64,000 nucleotides of DNA, from contig ML133450.1 in NCBI GenBank assembly GCA_003864495.1, positions 1,529,734-1,593,733 on the forward strand, read 5' to 3'. Made by a program: the position numbers and the translations under genes. Position 1 is the stretch's first letter. Every line of letters begins with the position of its first letter. Below the pieces are notes generated by a model. That model worked only from the letters and a program-made list of their open reading frames with translations. It searched no databases and had not been told where the DNA came from. This document shows, in pieces, positions 43,601 to 56,320 of the stretch. This stretch comes from Nemopilema nomurai. Taxonomy: Eukaryota > Cnidaria > Scyphozoa > Rhizostomeae > Rhizostomatidae.

Positions 43601-45332
43601 TCAACATCTGAGAACAAAAAATTGAAGGTGAAAAAGGTTAGACTCGATTTTCATTACAACTCTACCTGTATTTCTGTAATTTATATTAGAAAAGGGAAAT
43701 AAACCAAATGAAAGTCAAAAGAAGTCTCGAAAGCTGTCTAACCTTTTGCTTTCTTTGCTCAACCACCACTAATCTTGAGTCTGCCTCATAACGCGAAAGA
43801 GGCTGGCCGTGTCTTAATCCCTTCTAATCTTTCACTATAAAACTGAACACGCTTTAAATGAATGTCGTATTTAGCACGTGAATACGGCTAGGCAGTCTGA
43901 TTTTGTTGCTAAAAGGGTTTTATTAAATCGCTGTTGCGTTTTATGGTTTTTGCTTTGCTGTCTCTTGGCACTTTTTATAATCAATGAACTTTCGTCTTTT
44001 AGAAGGAGACGTCAAAGACAGGAAAGCCTACTCAAGACCCATGGGAGTACTATAAGAGTGTATCGGATAAGCTGGATAGAAAGAAGAGCAAGCAAGAGAG
44101 TGTCCCGCAAGAGTATGTTACTGCAAGCTAGCTGAAATGTTTGCTTGAATCAACAGTCATGCCTCTAAAATGAACGCCGCGTTGTACAGTCTAGATGCGT
44201 TTTCTCTAATCAGTTGATAAGCTGTCATTATGACTAGCTATTAATAAAAGAAACGATGCTTGTGTCAAAACTTTTAAACTCATTTTGCATTTTTAGCGTC
44301 GGTGAGGGCGAAGAAATGGAAAATGATGCTGAAGAGGAAGATGGAAAGAGGGGAATCACCTATGAGGTAATGAAACTGTTAATGCTTCGTTTTGACCTTT
44401 GGCATTAACAGCAGAGATTTCATGGCAATTCAAGAGATTACTGAAGTAGATGATATCTTTATCTGGGCAAAACTTTGTCAGACATCAGATAAGGTTATCT
44501 GGGCAAAACTTGTTATAGTTTGAGGCTATTTCGTCTTTGCGACGCTTGTTGGCGTTATGCATTGTATATATTTTGTTCTTTGTCACGTCGAACCGTAATC
44601 TACATCTGCTCCGTTCAATCTTAAAATTGCTGAATGAAGTAACTCTTTGCAGATGGCTAAAAACAAAGGCCTGACCAGAAAGCGGAAGAAGGAGCATCGA
44701 AATCCACGAGTGAAGCACAAAATGAAGTTCAAAAAGGCTCTAGTGAAGAGAAAGAGTCAGGTGCGAACATTATTTTAATTTTTTTTAAAAGATGACAACT
44801 GGAATGCATCAATTATGTATAATTCCATGTGTCATGAAAACAGCTCTATGTTAAAAATGAATGTTTACATAACATGGCAGGCCCACTGTTTCAATATGGT
44901 ATTTAATAACGGCACTCCCTAAGATCTTTTAATAATATTATACGTTTAACCTGGTAGTCATCTCTTAAATCCTTCCCACCCACTTTATTTCAAGCTGTTA
45001 GGTCATGAGTAAATTGAATTTTTCTGTATTTAGTATTTTACTCTATATAGTGATTTTGTTGTACTTGATCGTTATTTGTGTTATTCCATTTTGTATGGAC
45101 ATCTTAATGTTTTTTACAGTTGCTTTTCTGTAGATACGGGCTAGACGCTGCCCTATTTATTATCATAATTTCACGAACAGTGATATTTACCTGTATGGTC
45201 TGTCAGTTTACCCTGAATAATTTGGTCTGCGCCCCATTTTAGGTTCCCTTGGTGAGAAGAGAAGCATCTAGCTATGGCGGCGAGTTCACTGGCATCAACG
45301 CTCGAGTGACCAAAAGTGTCAAGCTGAAATAA
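37607..45332 (+). CDS. UTP3: UTP3/SAS10 small-subunit processome component, complete, 21 exons
   Basis: Nucleolar factor of the small-subunit processome needed for 18S rRNA maturation (family knowledge). Exons: 37607-37620, 38105-38180, 38271-38327, 38664-38717, 38903-38974, 39124-39172, 39381-39458, 39808-39923, 40154-40192, 40294-40353, 40667-40723, 40962-41036, 41163-41203, 41602-41698, 42405-42486, 42854-42891, 43550-43636, 44003-44112, 44297-44366, 44653-44760, 45243-45332. The sum is 1470 nt, 489 codons plus stop; human is 479. All phases agree. The N-terminal third is very acidic, then RKAWGRKKKEFYDSD. The Sas10/Utp3 domain runs from DLCKLSKEEKIQ through SPELFLLLDDY to NYCVNISFYLMLKA. 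The C-terminal Sas10 domain has ITYEMAKNKGLTRKRKKEHR and ends YGGEFTGINARVTKSVKLK. The exon at 43550 has an alternative in-frame donor at 43627 (three codons shorter). Confidence 0.97.
41699..42404 (+). other. UTP3 intron with GC-richer block
   Basis: The segment about 41,790-42,250 is less AT-rich than the neighbouring introns and has several short CG-containing words. I found no open frame, cloverleaf or terminal repeats. Introns of ribosome-biogenesis genes can host small nucleolar RNAs, but I could not identify convincing C/D or H/ACA boxes. Confidence 0.3.
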
Positions 45333-47240
45333 ACCACACACGTTTTGTTCTATCATCAGTTTGCACCGGTACATTACTCCGACGAATGTGTTTTTTGAAG
45401 CTGCTCTTAAGTGCTCCATTTGTTGAAACATTTGCAAGTGGTTTCTATTTCATCCCAGCAATCTAGGAGATCACTACAATCTGTGCAATCACTACAGTTT
45501 GCAATGTATGAGTGCCAAGTTACCCCGGCCCTTTTTAATTTTTAGTGTCAGTCAGAATGATGTTACATCTTTTGTAAATACTGTGACGCTTTTAATTTTT
45601 TAAGAAATATATAGCCTCTAAGATAGTATGCTTTCTGTCGTAATAAATCTCTCCCTATTCGTTCTTTGGAAGCAGATAGAATGATGCGGAATGATCATCA
45701 AAACACTCAATTAATTCCCCTGTAAAGCATGTTTCTTAAAGGGAGGGATGAAGGAAAATTTTGTAAATGTTTTCATAGTAGATAAACACAAACATTTGAA
45801 GTCCGAGTGTTTTTAAAAATAGAAAGTGTAATTAATGGAGTATTGATTATTAAGAAATCTAGGAATCTAGAAACTATCCACGTGACAAAAACAAATGGAT
45901 ATTGGGTAGGGAGTAACAGATTTGTGTTAAAAGGCATACGAATTCTAATTGCCTACACACCCGTTGTTTACTGCCTTAGGTAATATTTTTCTGTCCTTCA
46001 ACAAACTGAGGACGGGGGTGAACGTATGCTGCGCATTTACCATTGCTGCTCGCATGCCTACACTGTAATTATTTTGCTACGCTGACCCACAGTATCGGAA
46101 GCGTGCAAGGTATCACATCTCATCAAAAGCCTAACATGTTCGTATGTGCTCCGTATGGCACCTAGCAACTGCAATAATGTCTTCTTCTAACAGGTACTTG
46201 TTGATGTCTTCGTGTTATTTCGATTGAAAACTGGCACTTCAGACATATTTGTTTGTGGTAATGATATAATTTGTTAGTTTACTCAACGCTGTGCCGTCTG
46301 GCAGCTGTTTAAAGCTTTTAATACGGCAACGTTTCACTTCTTTCTAAGCAAACAACCCGTTATAGGCATTTGGCTGTTCTTTTTCTACCTTTAGCCTGAA
46401 ATATTGATCCCGATTAGCATTTATAATTCACTCAGTCCTTTTAGGCTTGTGCCGCTTGACATTATTTTCCACGTAGTCAACCATTGGTAATATTGTTCTG
46501 TTGTTTATTTTTTTTGAAAGCTACCAAAACTTTCCGTTACTAAAATCGTATTTGCTTCGTTTCATATAAAGAGCTCCATCAAGTTTCATCCTTTCGCACG
46601 TGCAAGTTACTAGCGTAGATACAAAGGCACAAAGAGCAAAAAGCGTAGATGCGTGACTCTCCCAAGGGTGGTGCTGTTTCCTTTAGCGGGCGAAAAGAAT
46701 GCCTCTCTCACCAGGCTGCATGCCTCTAGGGCATTAGTAAAGAGATCCCTTGATAGCGCTTTTTGAATTGACGTGATGGTATATTTCCCAAATGCAGCTA
46801 AAGCTTGCATTTCTCACTTGTTGCAGTCAGTCTTTCTTCAGTCAAATTTTCACGAAAGACGGATTTCCTCGTGTCAGAAAAGCTCCAAAGCGCATTTTTG
46901 GTTATATTGACTGCACAAGGCTTGACTTACACTCCGATCAATTTTTAAGTTACTTTTTATAAAGAAAATAGCATCACAATTTGTTTAAGATTAAGTATGG
47001 CATTTCTTTATTTGCTTGCCTTATTTATAGGTTTCTTGTAAGTCCAAGCTTTAGACTTTTACTCTGAGAATTAAAATAACGTTGCTATAGAAAATGCACA
47101 GTACGGGCTCGGCAGACTAAGAAAGACATCAGTTCGCAGTACCACTGTAATTATGAACTGCAATATGATTATTATGAACTCATTTTCTCAGCAACGGGTA
47201 CAGTCTATAGCTGACCTAAAGTTTTGGTTTATTTCACGTG
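45333..47240. other. UTP3 3' flank and intergenic region
   Basis: UTP3 is followed by a possible 3' UTR ending near the AATAAA at 45642-45647. Beyond that the 1.6 kb up to the first phospholipase gene has no recognisable exon, RNA gene or terminal-repeat element. Confidence 0.5.
45642..45647 (+). terminator. candidate UTP3 polyadenylation signal
   Basis: AATAAA about 310 bp after the UTP3 stop. Another AATAAA overlaps the stop region (45328-45333). Confidence 0.45.
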
Positions 47241-48530
47241 TCAAAGGTTTGGATTCCCAGCATTCCTTGCGCAGTCTTCCCTACACCATTGCGGTGAGCT
47301 TGTAACGAAGTAGGATTTGCCAAAGTTCTTGACGGCCTCGTAGTATACCTTTGCCCCATGCTTGCAGCGAGCTAGTTCACCCCGAATGAACGGCCACTTG
47401 GCTATCTCAGACCCGACCTTTACTGCTCCTTTGATGCCATTCCAAATGGAACTGAAGAACCGCTTTCTGTTATTGTACCTGTGCGCACATTTGTTTTCCA
47501 TATCCCGCTTGAAGGCAATGTCACAGTGCTCTCTGGTCCAACCATAGCGACTACCCTGTGAAAGTCAAGGTAGACAGAAATAATCTTATAGATATTGTAG
47601 ATATTTAACAAATGCCAAAGGTAGAAAAAGATGTATTCAGTATCTCTAGTTCCTGCATGAGCTTGGTATTAACGATTGCGACAGAAAGTTGACAATTCTT
47701 GACCTCTACCTGGAATGAATTGATTTCTACATGGTAAAGATTTTCTAGTTGGTTTGGCACAAATTACCGAAGTGACTTTGTTACAAATTACTCTTTCAAT
47801 GCATATTTCGTGAGTAACTTGAATATCATGAGATCGATAATCTAGCAAAAGTTGGATTATCTGATATTAAACTTTGAAGTTTCTGACTGGTTATCAAGAA
47901 TGAAATTTGCAAATATTTGAAAAATCGATAATGAAGGTGAACCTCGATGGCATCTTCGCATGATGTTTGTGAAACGTGTTTTTTTACTGATGACCTCTAG
48001 CTGCAAATGATTCCATTAAGAATCCTTCCTCGGATTTTTGCGGCATTGATATTCAATTTGTCGATTTAGCCAACTGGCAATTTCATGTAGGACGTTTTGA
48101 AAGCAGCTATGAACTACCAGTTGGGCTGTCGAGTAAACATTTGTTTGGCAAACATGTCAAAGTAGTCACTGTAGGCTAGAATCACTTGCAAGTTAGAGTC
48201 CCCTATCATTCATCATCTTAAACTGTCATTAAACTGTCAATGCATCGTTTGTTCTTAGCAGGCTTTGATTTTGTCCTCATAGAGCCAGTCTAATTCAAGG
48301 CATGGCTCAATAGAATAATACAATCTTTGACTGGCAGATATACTTACACATATGTAGCAAACATCGTGCCTGTTGCAAACAGGCTTGAACAGCTCCTTGT
48401 ATGGAAACGGCGAGTTCAGTGGTATACTGCAGCCATTTACGTGGACCTCTGCGGGGCACGCTGCCAACGATAGGCTGACGAGCAACCCCAGAACCGCAAA
48501 GGCAAGCACCATCTCTTCGTGTCTCCACAT
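47241..48530 (-). CDS. secreted phospholipase A2-like protein, conodipine/prokaryotic-type fold (copy A)
   Basis: Two exons on the minus strand: 48348-48530 (61 codons) and 47241-47555 (104 codons plus stop), phase-0 intron of 792 bp; 165 residues. Residues about 7-24 form a hydrophobic signal peptide. Exon 1 then has NGCSIPL, FPYK and the His-Asp active-site motif CNRHDVCYIC. Exon 2 opens with GW..EHCDIAFKRDM, whose Asp-Met pair matches the second conserved Asp region of prokaryotic/fungal and group IX (conodipine) PLA2. It continues with EIAKWPFI, a CKHGAK motif and a Cys-rich GNP tail. Such enzymes hydrolyse the sn-2 ester of phospholipids. In cnidarians secreted PLA2s may act in venom, digestion or defence, and the role here is unknown. 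An AATAAA lies a few bases after the stop (47228-47233, minus). An AATAAATAG about 76 bp upstream of the ATG may be a degenerate TATA element. Confidence 0.82.
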
Positions 48531-51368
48531 CCTGGTTTTCCTCTCCTCAAGGAGTGCCTACAAGCCAACGTAACTTCTGAAAGATACCCTATTTGCTACC
48601 TAGGTCCTATTTATTCAGGAAAGCAGTATTTGTTTTTAATCTCAAATCAAATCGATATTGTAAACACTCTTTGTTGACCACTCTGATAGCTTTCTTCTTG
48701 CTGCTCCGAATAACAATGTTTTGAGAAGTTGATTGGAGTTACGTACCGTGTTTTAATTGGCAGTCTAGCGAAGGCAACTGTTAACCAAGATGCGGGCATT
48801 GAAATGCATGAATGGAGACACCTTATCTTGACAATACATTCCCTGGAAATCTAGGATGTAACACAAACATGATAAAGCTTATTGAATTTCCTCCCGTTCA
48901 GTTCTCTATATTGGATGCTTTCAGTTCTAGGAAACTCATGAACTCTTTAAGAAACTCATGAACTCTTAATGTACATAACTTGTTTTTCATGAACCTACTA
49001 TTGCTCTTTGCCATGAATGAACTTAGTATTTTGCAAACGGCTTTGAAATCTGGTCAGCGCTCAACAACGGTAGCAATGTTGAATGTTTAGTTTTCAGTTC
49101 TACTTTTTTCAGCGTGACTTTGTATGACAAAGGACTGGCTATTTACCCAACAAAAGTCCTTATCTACTTTACCCTTGCACACCTGGTTATCTAAAATTCG
49201 AAAGTAGCAAGACATTTTTTCGAGTAAACGGTCAGGTGGTACCCAATGAATGGACTGTCTCACCTCAGAGTTCAATCACCGAAAGCTAACCTCCCATGCC
49301 AACCTTCGATGTGTTATTCATTTCAACCCTTTCCAAGATGTTAGCCACAGTGAGCATAAACTAACTATTCGAAAAACCCTCTCAGATGTACATCAGAAAT
49401 AAGTAGAATTGATGTCATTTCAAGTCATACAGCACATGACTCAGTTGAATATTTACTTACAAATTGCTGTGGATTGAAAGCACTTTACCATGCTACTGTA
49501 ATACACTGTTTTGGTGTTTCCAAGAATTCAAATCACTTCCTCATTCCCAGTTTTATTTCAGATTGATTAGCAATCACAAACAGTAGCAATATTTCACATT
49601 TAATAGTTCTATGGAATATAGAGTTGTTAAAAATGCTTCTAAAGATTTGTTACGGCTCTAAATCACACTGCATTCCTTTCTCGTGTTGATTTGATATTAT
49701 AAAGAGATACCGCCGTTAAATATGGTCTCGACTTTTAATTCCATGTCCAATGTTGCGTGTTCTATCCTGCAGTTGTTTCAATAGCGGCGCTTCAAAAGGA
49801 CACATCAGGTTTGCGATTCCCATGACTTTTGCAGTGTTTCATTCATTTCATTCTTGTCCATATGAAGTCCATTACGTTTAATCGTGAATTCAGCATGATA
49901 TAAAAGTCGTCTACATCTTCAATGATAATTTAAAACCTCTGCATGCATAATACCCCTGATAACAGCACATGTTAACAACGAAACATATGTTAAATGCTTT
50001 TTAAGTGTTTTGTCACCTAAAGGTCATTATCCAACTTTTGCATACTCTGTGGAGTGTCGGACGAAAAAGTACCGCTATTCCTGGCTATTTATGTTTTTGT
50101 ACCATTAAAATTTTGATCAGATATAGGAGTAGAGATTGAGAGCAACATAGTAGAATTAAAAGGTTCTTTGTAAAAATAACGTTGTTTTCCTCCCAGTATC
50201 TTCGTTAGCTTCTCAAAGGATTTTTGCTTTTAGGGAAATTTTCGCTAGGCGACAAAACAATAATATAGCAACTTCAGTTTATTGAGATTTTATTTTATTA
50301 AGTTTTTGTTTGCTAACTGGTGTTTTTCATTCAACCACCAAGTAAACCGATGACTTGTTACAAGAATATTAATGGATTAAATTTAGGCTTTTTGATAAGT
50401 AATATTGGCAGAAAGCTTTTTAGCTTGGTAATCTATTGACATACGGTTTAAAGGGCATGGGCAATTTGACTTGATATTTTCAATCAGTTTTCAGTTAGTG
50501 GTTTGTTTTTCTTCTGAAAGAAATTTCGGTCAATGTTCACTTAAAAGAAGGTTCTCGGCTGCCTGAAGACTATTATTTTCAGCAGGCTGCCTGAAGAATA
50601 TAATTAGAGCATTGGAGAAGCAGTTGCAACCGTAAGGTCCTAGCAAGAATTGTCTTCTTGTGGAGAAGAATGTGCATTATAAGGTACATTAATACGAGAT
50701 TAATAGCCATAGCTAAAAAGTTGTCCGATCTTAGTGTTCTGGTTTTGTGTGAAGAAAGAGCGAGCAAAGAGGTATAGTGCTTTCTAGACCATCAAAGTAT
50801 ATACCATCAAAGTTGGATACAATAATGTCTACAATTACAGCCAAGTCAAGAGTGTCCTATTTGTGGCGGAGTAAGATAATGTGCTTCTTTTATGTCTAGA
50901 AAGTTTCTAGTAAGATAATGTCTAGAGAGCCTTCTCTGCTAATGTTAAGAAATGCATTTAAAAGATTGAATAGGTGCTCCTCCCTAGTTACATATGCCGG
51001 ACTATTGGTAATTGCTGCATTCATCCAAACACCTTACTCCATTATCGTTGCCAGACCAGTGACATTGCTTGACCTGTATGGATGTGTTTTTCATATCAGT
51101 CGTTTTCAAAGAATTTTTCTCAAAGAAATTTGCACACTGCTTCACAAGCATTAACTTTTAGGCGTTGCTTTGTAGACAGACCTCCAAGGTCGACTGTTGT
51201 TACCAACTAAAAACTGAATTCCAAGCGCATGCAGCCCGCTTTATGTCGAAGTCCCTTCGAAGATTCAAATTTAAAAAAGAACGCAGGGTCAGTGTAGAAT
51301 CAGTTTAATTGATCAAATCATTAAACCAAAATGCTAATTTTGTAAGATAGTTGTTGCTGTTGTTGTTA
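48531..51368. other. intergenic region between phospholipase copies A and B
   Basis: 2.8 kb without a recognised exon. It holds short local duplications: a roughly 20-bp GAAACTCATGAACTCTT repeat near 48,929-48,972, GGCTGCCTGAAGA twice near 50,557-50,597, and AGTAAGATAATG twice near 50,870-50,925. I saw no degenerate phospholipase exon here. Confidence 0.45.
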
Positions 51369-52765
51369 TTAATAAGGGTTTCCAAGTGACTTGGCACAGG
51401 GATCCAAACACCAGGCGGGTGAAGTGCGGACCCAGTTGTCTTGACCATAGTACTTCACAGCCAGGTAGTAAATATAAGAGCCCTGCTTGCAGTTTGCAAG
51501 GGGACCGGTAATGGACGACCATTTAGCGATTTCACTTGAAAGGTGGAGAAAGTTCTTCGTTGACTCCCAGAACCGTTTGCGATTGTTGATAGCATGGCAG
51601 ACTGCATTCATATCCCGTCTGAAGGCAATGTCACAGTCAGACCTTGACCAGCCATACTTTGAGCCCTGTTTTGGAATAAAAATCGTCATATTCTAGAGAT
51701 AATTTTCTGCACAGGAGGCAACTTCTTGACTACTGCTTAAGTGGAATACCCTTTAAATATAGACCAACACAACACAAGATATACACGATACAACATGTTA
51801 CACCAAAGTTGCCCCAAATAGTGAAGCTTGGCTAGTGAGAAACACGTGATAAAATTTGCAGTAAACATCATGTGGAACTATGTAGTTGATAAAGACATGC
51901 TAAGTTAAACAGCAAATTTTTATTCGATTTAACCCTTAAGAGCTTGAAAATACGTAAAAGTTTTCTAATGAACGTTCAAAATTCGAGGATTTAGGTTTTT
52001 ATGCTAGATTCTTGGTTACGAAAACCCAAATTAGACCAATATCAAAGAAGTTTTGAGTAATTTGAATCATCTTTCCTGGAAATGGTCAATGAAACATTAA
52101 TATGGTCCAAAGGTGCACTAATTCTCTCGAAGCAACAGTTGCACAACTTTTCTTCCGTTCAAAATAGTGTTCTGACGTTTTAGAAAAGTCCTTTATGAAG
52201 AGCATCATGTAATAAAGTTACTTTCTACTTTGTTATAGGATTCAGTATGCAGTCATTTGGCTTGAATTTATCCTGGAAGGCTTGAACTTCCCAAGCGTGA
52301 AAACCTTCCATGCTGTGCTATGAATCATCGTTATATTTTGATCATGAATGTAACTGTAGACTAGTGGTGGCGGTGATGGGACTTGAATCATATGGCACAG
52401 ATAATAATTGCACCTGTGCACTGAAGCAGCCACAACATTAGTGCAATAAAACAACAAACCGTAAACCAATCTATCAGAATTGACAAGATATGAGTAGAAA
52501 TCCAAAGCCACCTTCGAGTAAAAAGCTACCGATTAAAAACTTCCAGCGGGCATCTGGAGATGAAAATCACGGCTTGTGTACTTACACAGAAGTAGCAGAC
52601 GTCGTGCTTGTTGCAGGCTGACTTGAACACCGCTTTATAGGGAAAAGGAATACTGAGCGGTATGCTGCATCCATTGACGTAGCTGTCGGAGACGCATGAT
52701 GCGTCCGTGTCTTGCACCAGGTACAAGGCCAGGAATGACACGATGAATGTGACAAATGCAGACAT
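51369..52765 (-). CDS. secreted phospholipase A2-like protein (copy B)
   Basis: Two minus-strand exons, 52586-52765 (60 codons) and 51369-51665 (98 codons plus stop), with a phase-0 intron of 920 bp at the same position as in copies A and C; 158 residues. A signal peptide covers about residues 1-23 (MSAFVTFIVSFLALYL). It is followed by NGCSIPL, FPYK and the His-Asp motif CNKHDVCYFC. Exon 2 has GWSRSDCDIAFRRDM and the EIAKW ... CKQG ... SPAWC ... GNP blocks shared by all three copies. Catalytic His-Asp is retained, so the enzyme is probably active. It is tandem to copy A on the same strand. A TATATAAG element lies 68-75 bp upstream of the ATG. Confidence 0.83.
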
Positions 52766-52832
52766 CTTTGCTTCTTACTTCCTCTTCTGTAGAAAGGTCC
52801 TACCAAGTGAAGGTCTAGGGTACAAACTTCCT

Positions 52833-52840
52833 CTTATATA
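52833..52840 (-). promoter_or_regulatory. TATA box of phospholipase copy B
   Basis: TATATAAG on the minus strand, 68-75 bp upstream of the copy B ATG, a spacing that fits a short 5' UTR. Tissue-regulated secreted-protein genes commonly have TATA promoters. Confidence 0.65.
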
Positions 52841-52929
52841 CGGAACGAACCAGGGGGTTTTACTGTCTCTATTTGGTTTGCAATTTGCAGTAGTAAAACT
52901 GTTTCAAGTGGATATTAAGAAAATATACA

Positions 52930-53076
52930 GTCGGTTAAATAAAACTAATCTTCTGGTACAATATTTCTTGTCAATACTCTGCGTCACAGCTAGATGCACG
53001 CAATACATGCTTTTACTATGTGGTAAATGCTTTTTGTTATAATCTGCTACAATCATTCAATATATATATATATATA
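52930..53076. repeat. left copy of a diverged ~140-bp duplication
   Basis: This segment aligns with 54768-54905. Shared runs include CGGT-TAAATAA, CTCTGCG, AATACATGCT/AACATGCT, ATAAATGCTT/TAAATGCTTTTTGTT and ATCTGCTA-AATCA. It ends in a TA microsatellite (53060-53076), where the other copy ends in TATG repeats. Confidence 0.7.
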
Positions 53077-54767
53077 GGTACGAAAAATGAATATTGCAAG
53101 ACTTGAATCTTCAAGACGCAAATTGGAAAAAGAAGCAGCATCTCTGCTTATGACATTCTTACAAAGAAAGTCGCAAGCAATTTTACTTCCGTTTACACCA
53201 TCAGACACTGATTGACGAAAAAGCATAAGTCAAATCAATTTAATTTTGGTACTTCCTTTACTTTTATATATAGGTTTCTTTTACAAACAATATGAAATTT
53301 TCAAAAATTGGTAATTCCATATACATCTATTGGCACAAGATTCGGGTAAAATTTCCAAGCACCAACGTAGCTATTTTAGAAAAACAGTTATATTCAATCT
53401 GAGGTGAACGCAATCTGAATGACTAATTGCCAGTTAATGAAATTAGTGTTAAATGACATCAATAAAGTTATGAATTTTTTCTTCTTGATTGTACAGAAAT
53501 TATCTATATTATACAATGGTTTAGAAATTAGTCATACATTCATCATACATCAGAAATTAATCATACATTATATTGATGTATGAGTATGTGATAAATGAAA
53601 CAGCTATCTTTCTATTGTTTACTTCAAGCAGTTTCATTTTTCACGATGCATGGCTTCAAAGCCAGCCTATATCTATCCTTAAAATTATTCTAAAAGCATT
53701 GTATTTTTTTTATATTTTTCCGGTGAGTAGGATAGAAATTACTGTCAATAAATCAAAATGAAATGCAACAATAGACTATCCTCGTCTTTCAATGGTCTTT
53801 TCAATATTTGCAGCAAAATTTCAAGAGAGTTTGCACTGTTTAAGTCATAACTGCGAGAAAAGACTGTGTAGGATCAAAATAACTAATTCAAAATAATGCA
53901 AGCTAAAATCAAAAATTAAATTTGAAGTCAATTAGCCTGCATTGGAACCCCGTCAAATGTTCATATGTAAACAAACAATAAGCATTAATAAAATCAATTT
54001 ACCATGGGCATAACTAAAAGCCTTTAGCATAAACACGGGTAACTGAATATACTGCTTCGTTTGTTCAGGATAATGCCTCTTTTGTTTTTGTTTTCCTGTT
54101 TTTCATGCCGATGTTGACCCATTTTCAAGGAGTCTCGAGAAGTTTCGAAATGCTCTTCAGCCTGTTCAAAGAATTGATCATGTTGTTTGGATTTATTCAC
54201 CTTTGGTTTAACCACAACGCTTATCGTCATCTTTTCTATTTCGACTCTTCTCCCGATCTTCAGATTTGAGTCACAGCGCGCATATCGCAGTTAACATACT
54301 GTTCACTGTGTTTACTTCTAAAACATTTATCCCTCTTCTTAGGGCAAACAATCAAGTTTCGCAGTATCATATCAATTTTCAGTAGTTTCATTTAAGAATT
54401 CATCACATCAATTTTCGATTGAACCGTTAGCATTGCCATGTTGCTATATTGTTAAAAGATAAATGTAGTGCAGCTTTTTAGAAATTTGAAAAACGTAGAT
54501 ATCAATATTTATATCTTCTTCACTCTTCCTAACAAAACTACCAATATCCGCCAATATCTTTACATTACTAGCCAGCCATAGCAACTGTTTCTGCAAAAAT
54601 TTCTTTAGGTCTTTAGCAAAACGAATGAAAAATCTGGCTTAGTTGTTGAACCTAAGGAGCTTTGTGAGGGTTATATTGTTATTTTGTAACTCTTTGTTTT
54701 CTAATCACGTCAGGATGCTAAAGAAGCCAAGTGAAGTAACTTCTCAAAAATATAAGCAGACAGTTCG

Positions 54768-54905
54768 GTATAAATAACTCTCTGGCAAAATGTTACTCTG
54801 CGCAATAGCTTGATGCAAGTAATGGAGATAACATGCTCTTACTCAAAGATAAATGCTTCTTGTTTTGATCTGCTAAAATCAGTCAGTATGTATGTATGTA
54901 TGAAA
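54768..54905. repeat. right copy of the diverged duplication
   Basis: Counterpart of 52930-53076. It carries a TATAAATA word near 54,770 and ends in a TATG microsatellite (about 54,886-54,901). It may be a dispersed repeat, or a remnant of the flank of a duplicated phospholipase unit. Confidence 0.65.
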
Positions 54906-55979
54906 TTAGCTATCTAATCTGTGATCGCCTTCAATATAAAGAACAGCCTTCAGGAAAATTTTATCAACATTCATTTCCTTATTAGCTATTCTAGGGAATT
55001 TTAACAGGCAAAAATTTTCCATTCAAAGCAGTTATAAGTCGGAATATAACAATATAACAAAGAAGTTATAAGTTTTCTCAAGCCTGTGCATAAGGAACTC
55101 AATCTTTTTTGGGGACTGTCCTGCAATGAACAGAAGTTCCTGCAGCTAGTTGCAAACAATTTGTCAGCAAGTTCAGCATCGGCGAGATTGAATTTCGTGA
55201 CCCAAGAAGTCTTCAAGCCCCACCTTCTAATATCCCACAAAAGTTTATTTATTCTACCCAAATCCCTTCTTATTGGAACCGCCAAAGCAGGCAGTGGCAA
55301 CAGACTATTGTTTTCAAACACACAAACCTAGAAGCCAGTTACTTTCAAACAAAAATCCACTCATACTGCTTTTACTCAAAAATAGAAGCAAGTAATAATT
55401 CCCCCTCTTGTTGTTCTATCCCGGCTGGTAACAGCTTTTGGTTTTTAATTGCAAATACTTTCTTTTCCAAAATTGATCCAAAATTCTTTTATTCCGATAT
55501 AAATCGCTTTTATTAACTGAAATTTTTTAGGTTCTTACAGTTAGCCTTCCGGTTGCCCAGCAGCAATTTTTGGATTGGACTGAAAATATTTTTTGGCTGC
55601 TTTCATTAAACTTTAGACGTTTGAACTTGCAAGAAAAGGAAGAGAAAAACAATCAAGGTGACATCGAATCAAAGCAAAGTCCATACAGTTAAGTGGACTA
55701 GTAACTGCGTTAGCGATAAAACTAGGATAGGTTATTATTTATCTTCAACAAGAAATGTTACATATTGCTTATTGCATGGTCTAAGTTTCATTATGTCATC
55801 AATCATCGGCCAAGCTTTGCTAACTGATGGCAATTTGACTGCCGCGACCATAGACAGCCATAGGAATCAGTGATGCGCGCTCAAAACGTAGCAAATAGCT
55901 AATACGCCTTGCTAAGCTTTGCGTCTGTGGGGTTGATCATAACTAACATAGCATGGGTCACTATGGTAATGAAACACTG

Positions 55980-56320
55980 TCTCTGTGGACCATAGAGCTA
56001 TGGCACGAAGGTGCGGCAAAGCTAGAACCAAGCAAAGATAATTGCATGTGTATACAATCCAAGTAGCGCGGCTGCTTAAGCAACTAATGTTGCAGTAAGA
56101 TCATGCAAGCAATAAGCCTTCAGCCCCATGCCATTTGAACAACAGATCTTTGTAGCAAAAAGCGATGGTCAAATCTTCAAGCTGGATGCTAGATCATGGG
56201 ACTATGGCACGAAGGTAGAGCCAAGCAAAGACAACTCTACAGGCAGTATACACAACAAAAGATCTCGGTAGCAACAAGCAAAGTTTAAATGATCATCAAG
56301 CTAGATGTGCTGAGGAAAAC
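55980..56320. repeat. degenerate tandem duplication (~170-bp unit)
   Basis: GCTATGGCACGAAGGT with CAAGCAAAGA recurs as ACTATGGCACGAAGGT with CAAGCAAAGA. GATCTTTGTAGCAA...CAAGCTGGATG recurs as GATCTCGGTAGCAA...CAAGCTAGATG. The order is the same in both units, so this is an old direct duplication. Confidence 0.65.

Noticed and set aside
55001..55331. Frame open on both strands (about 106 codons minus, 81 plus)
   Set aside because: The minus-strand peptide looks somewhat protein-like but I recognise no family. Not supportable as a gene without a homology search.
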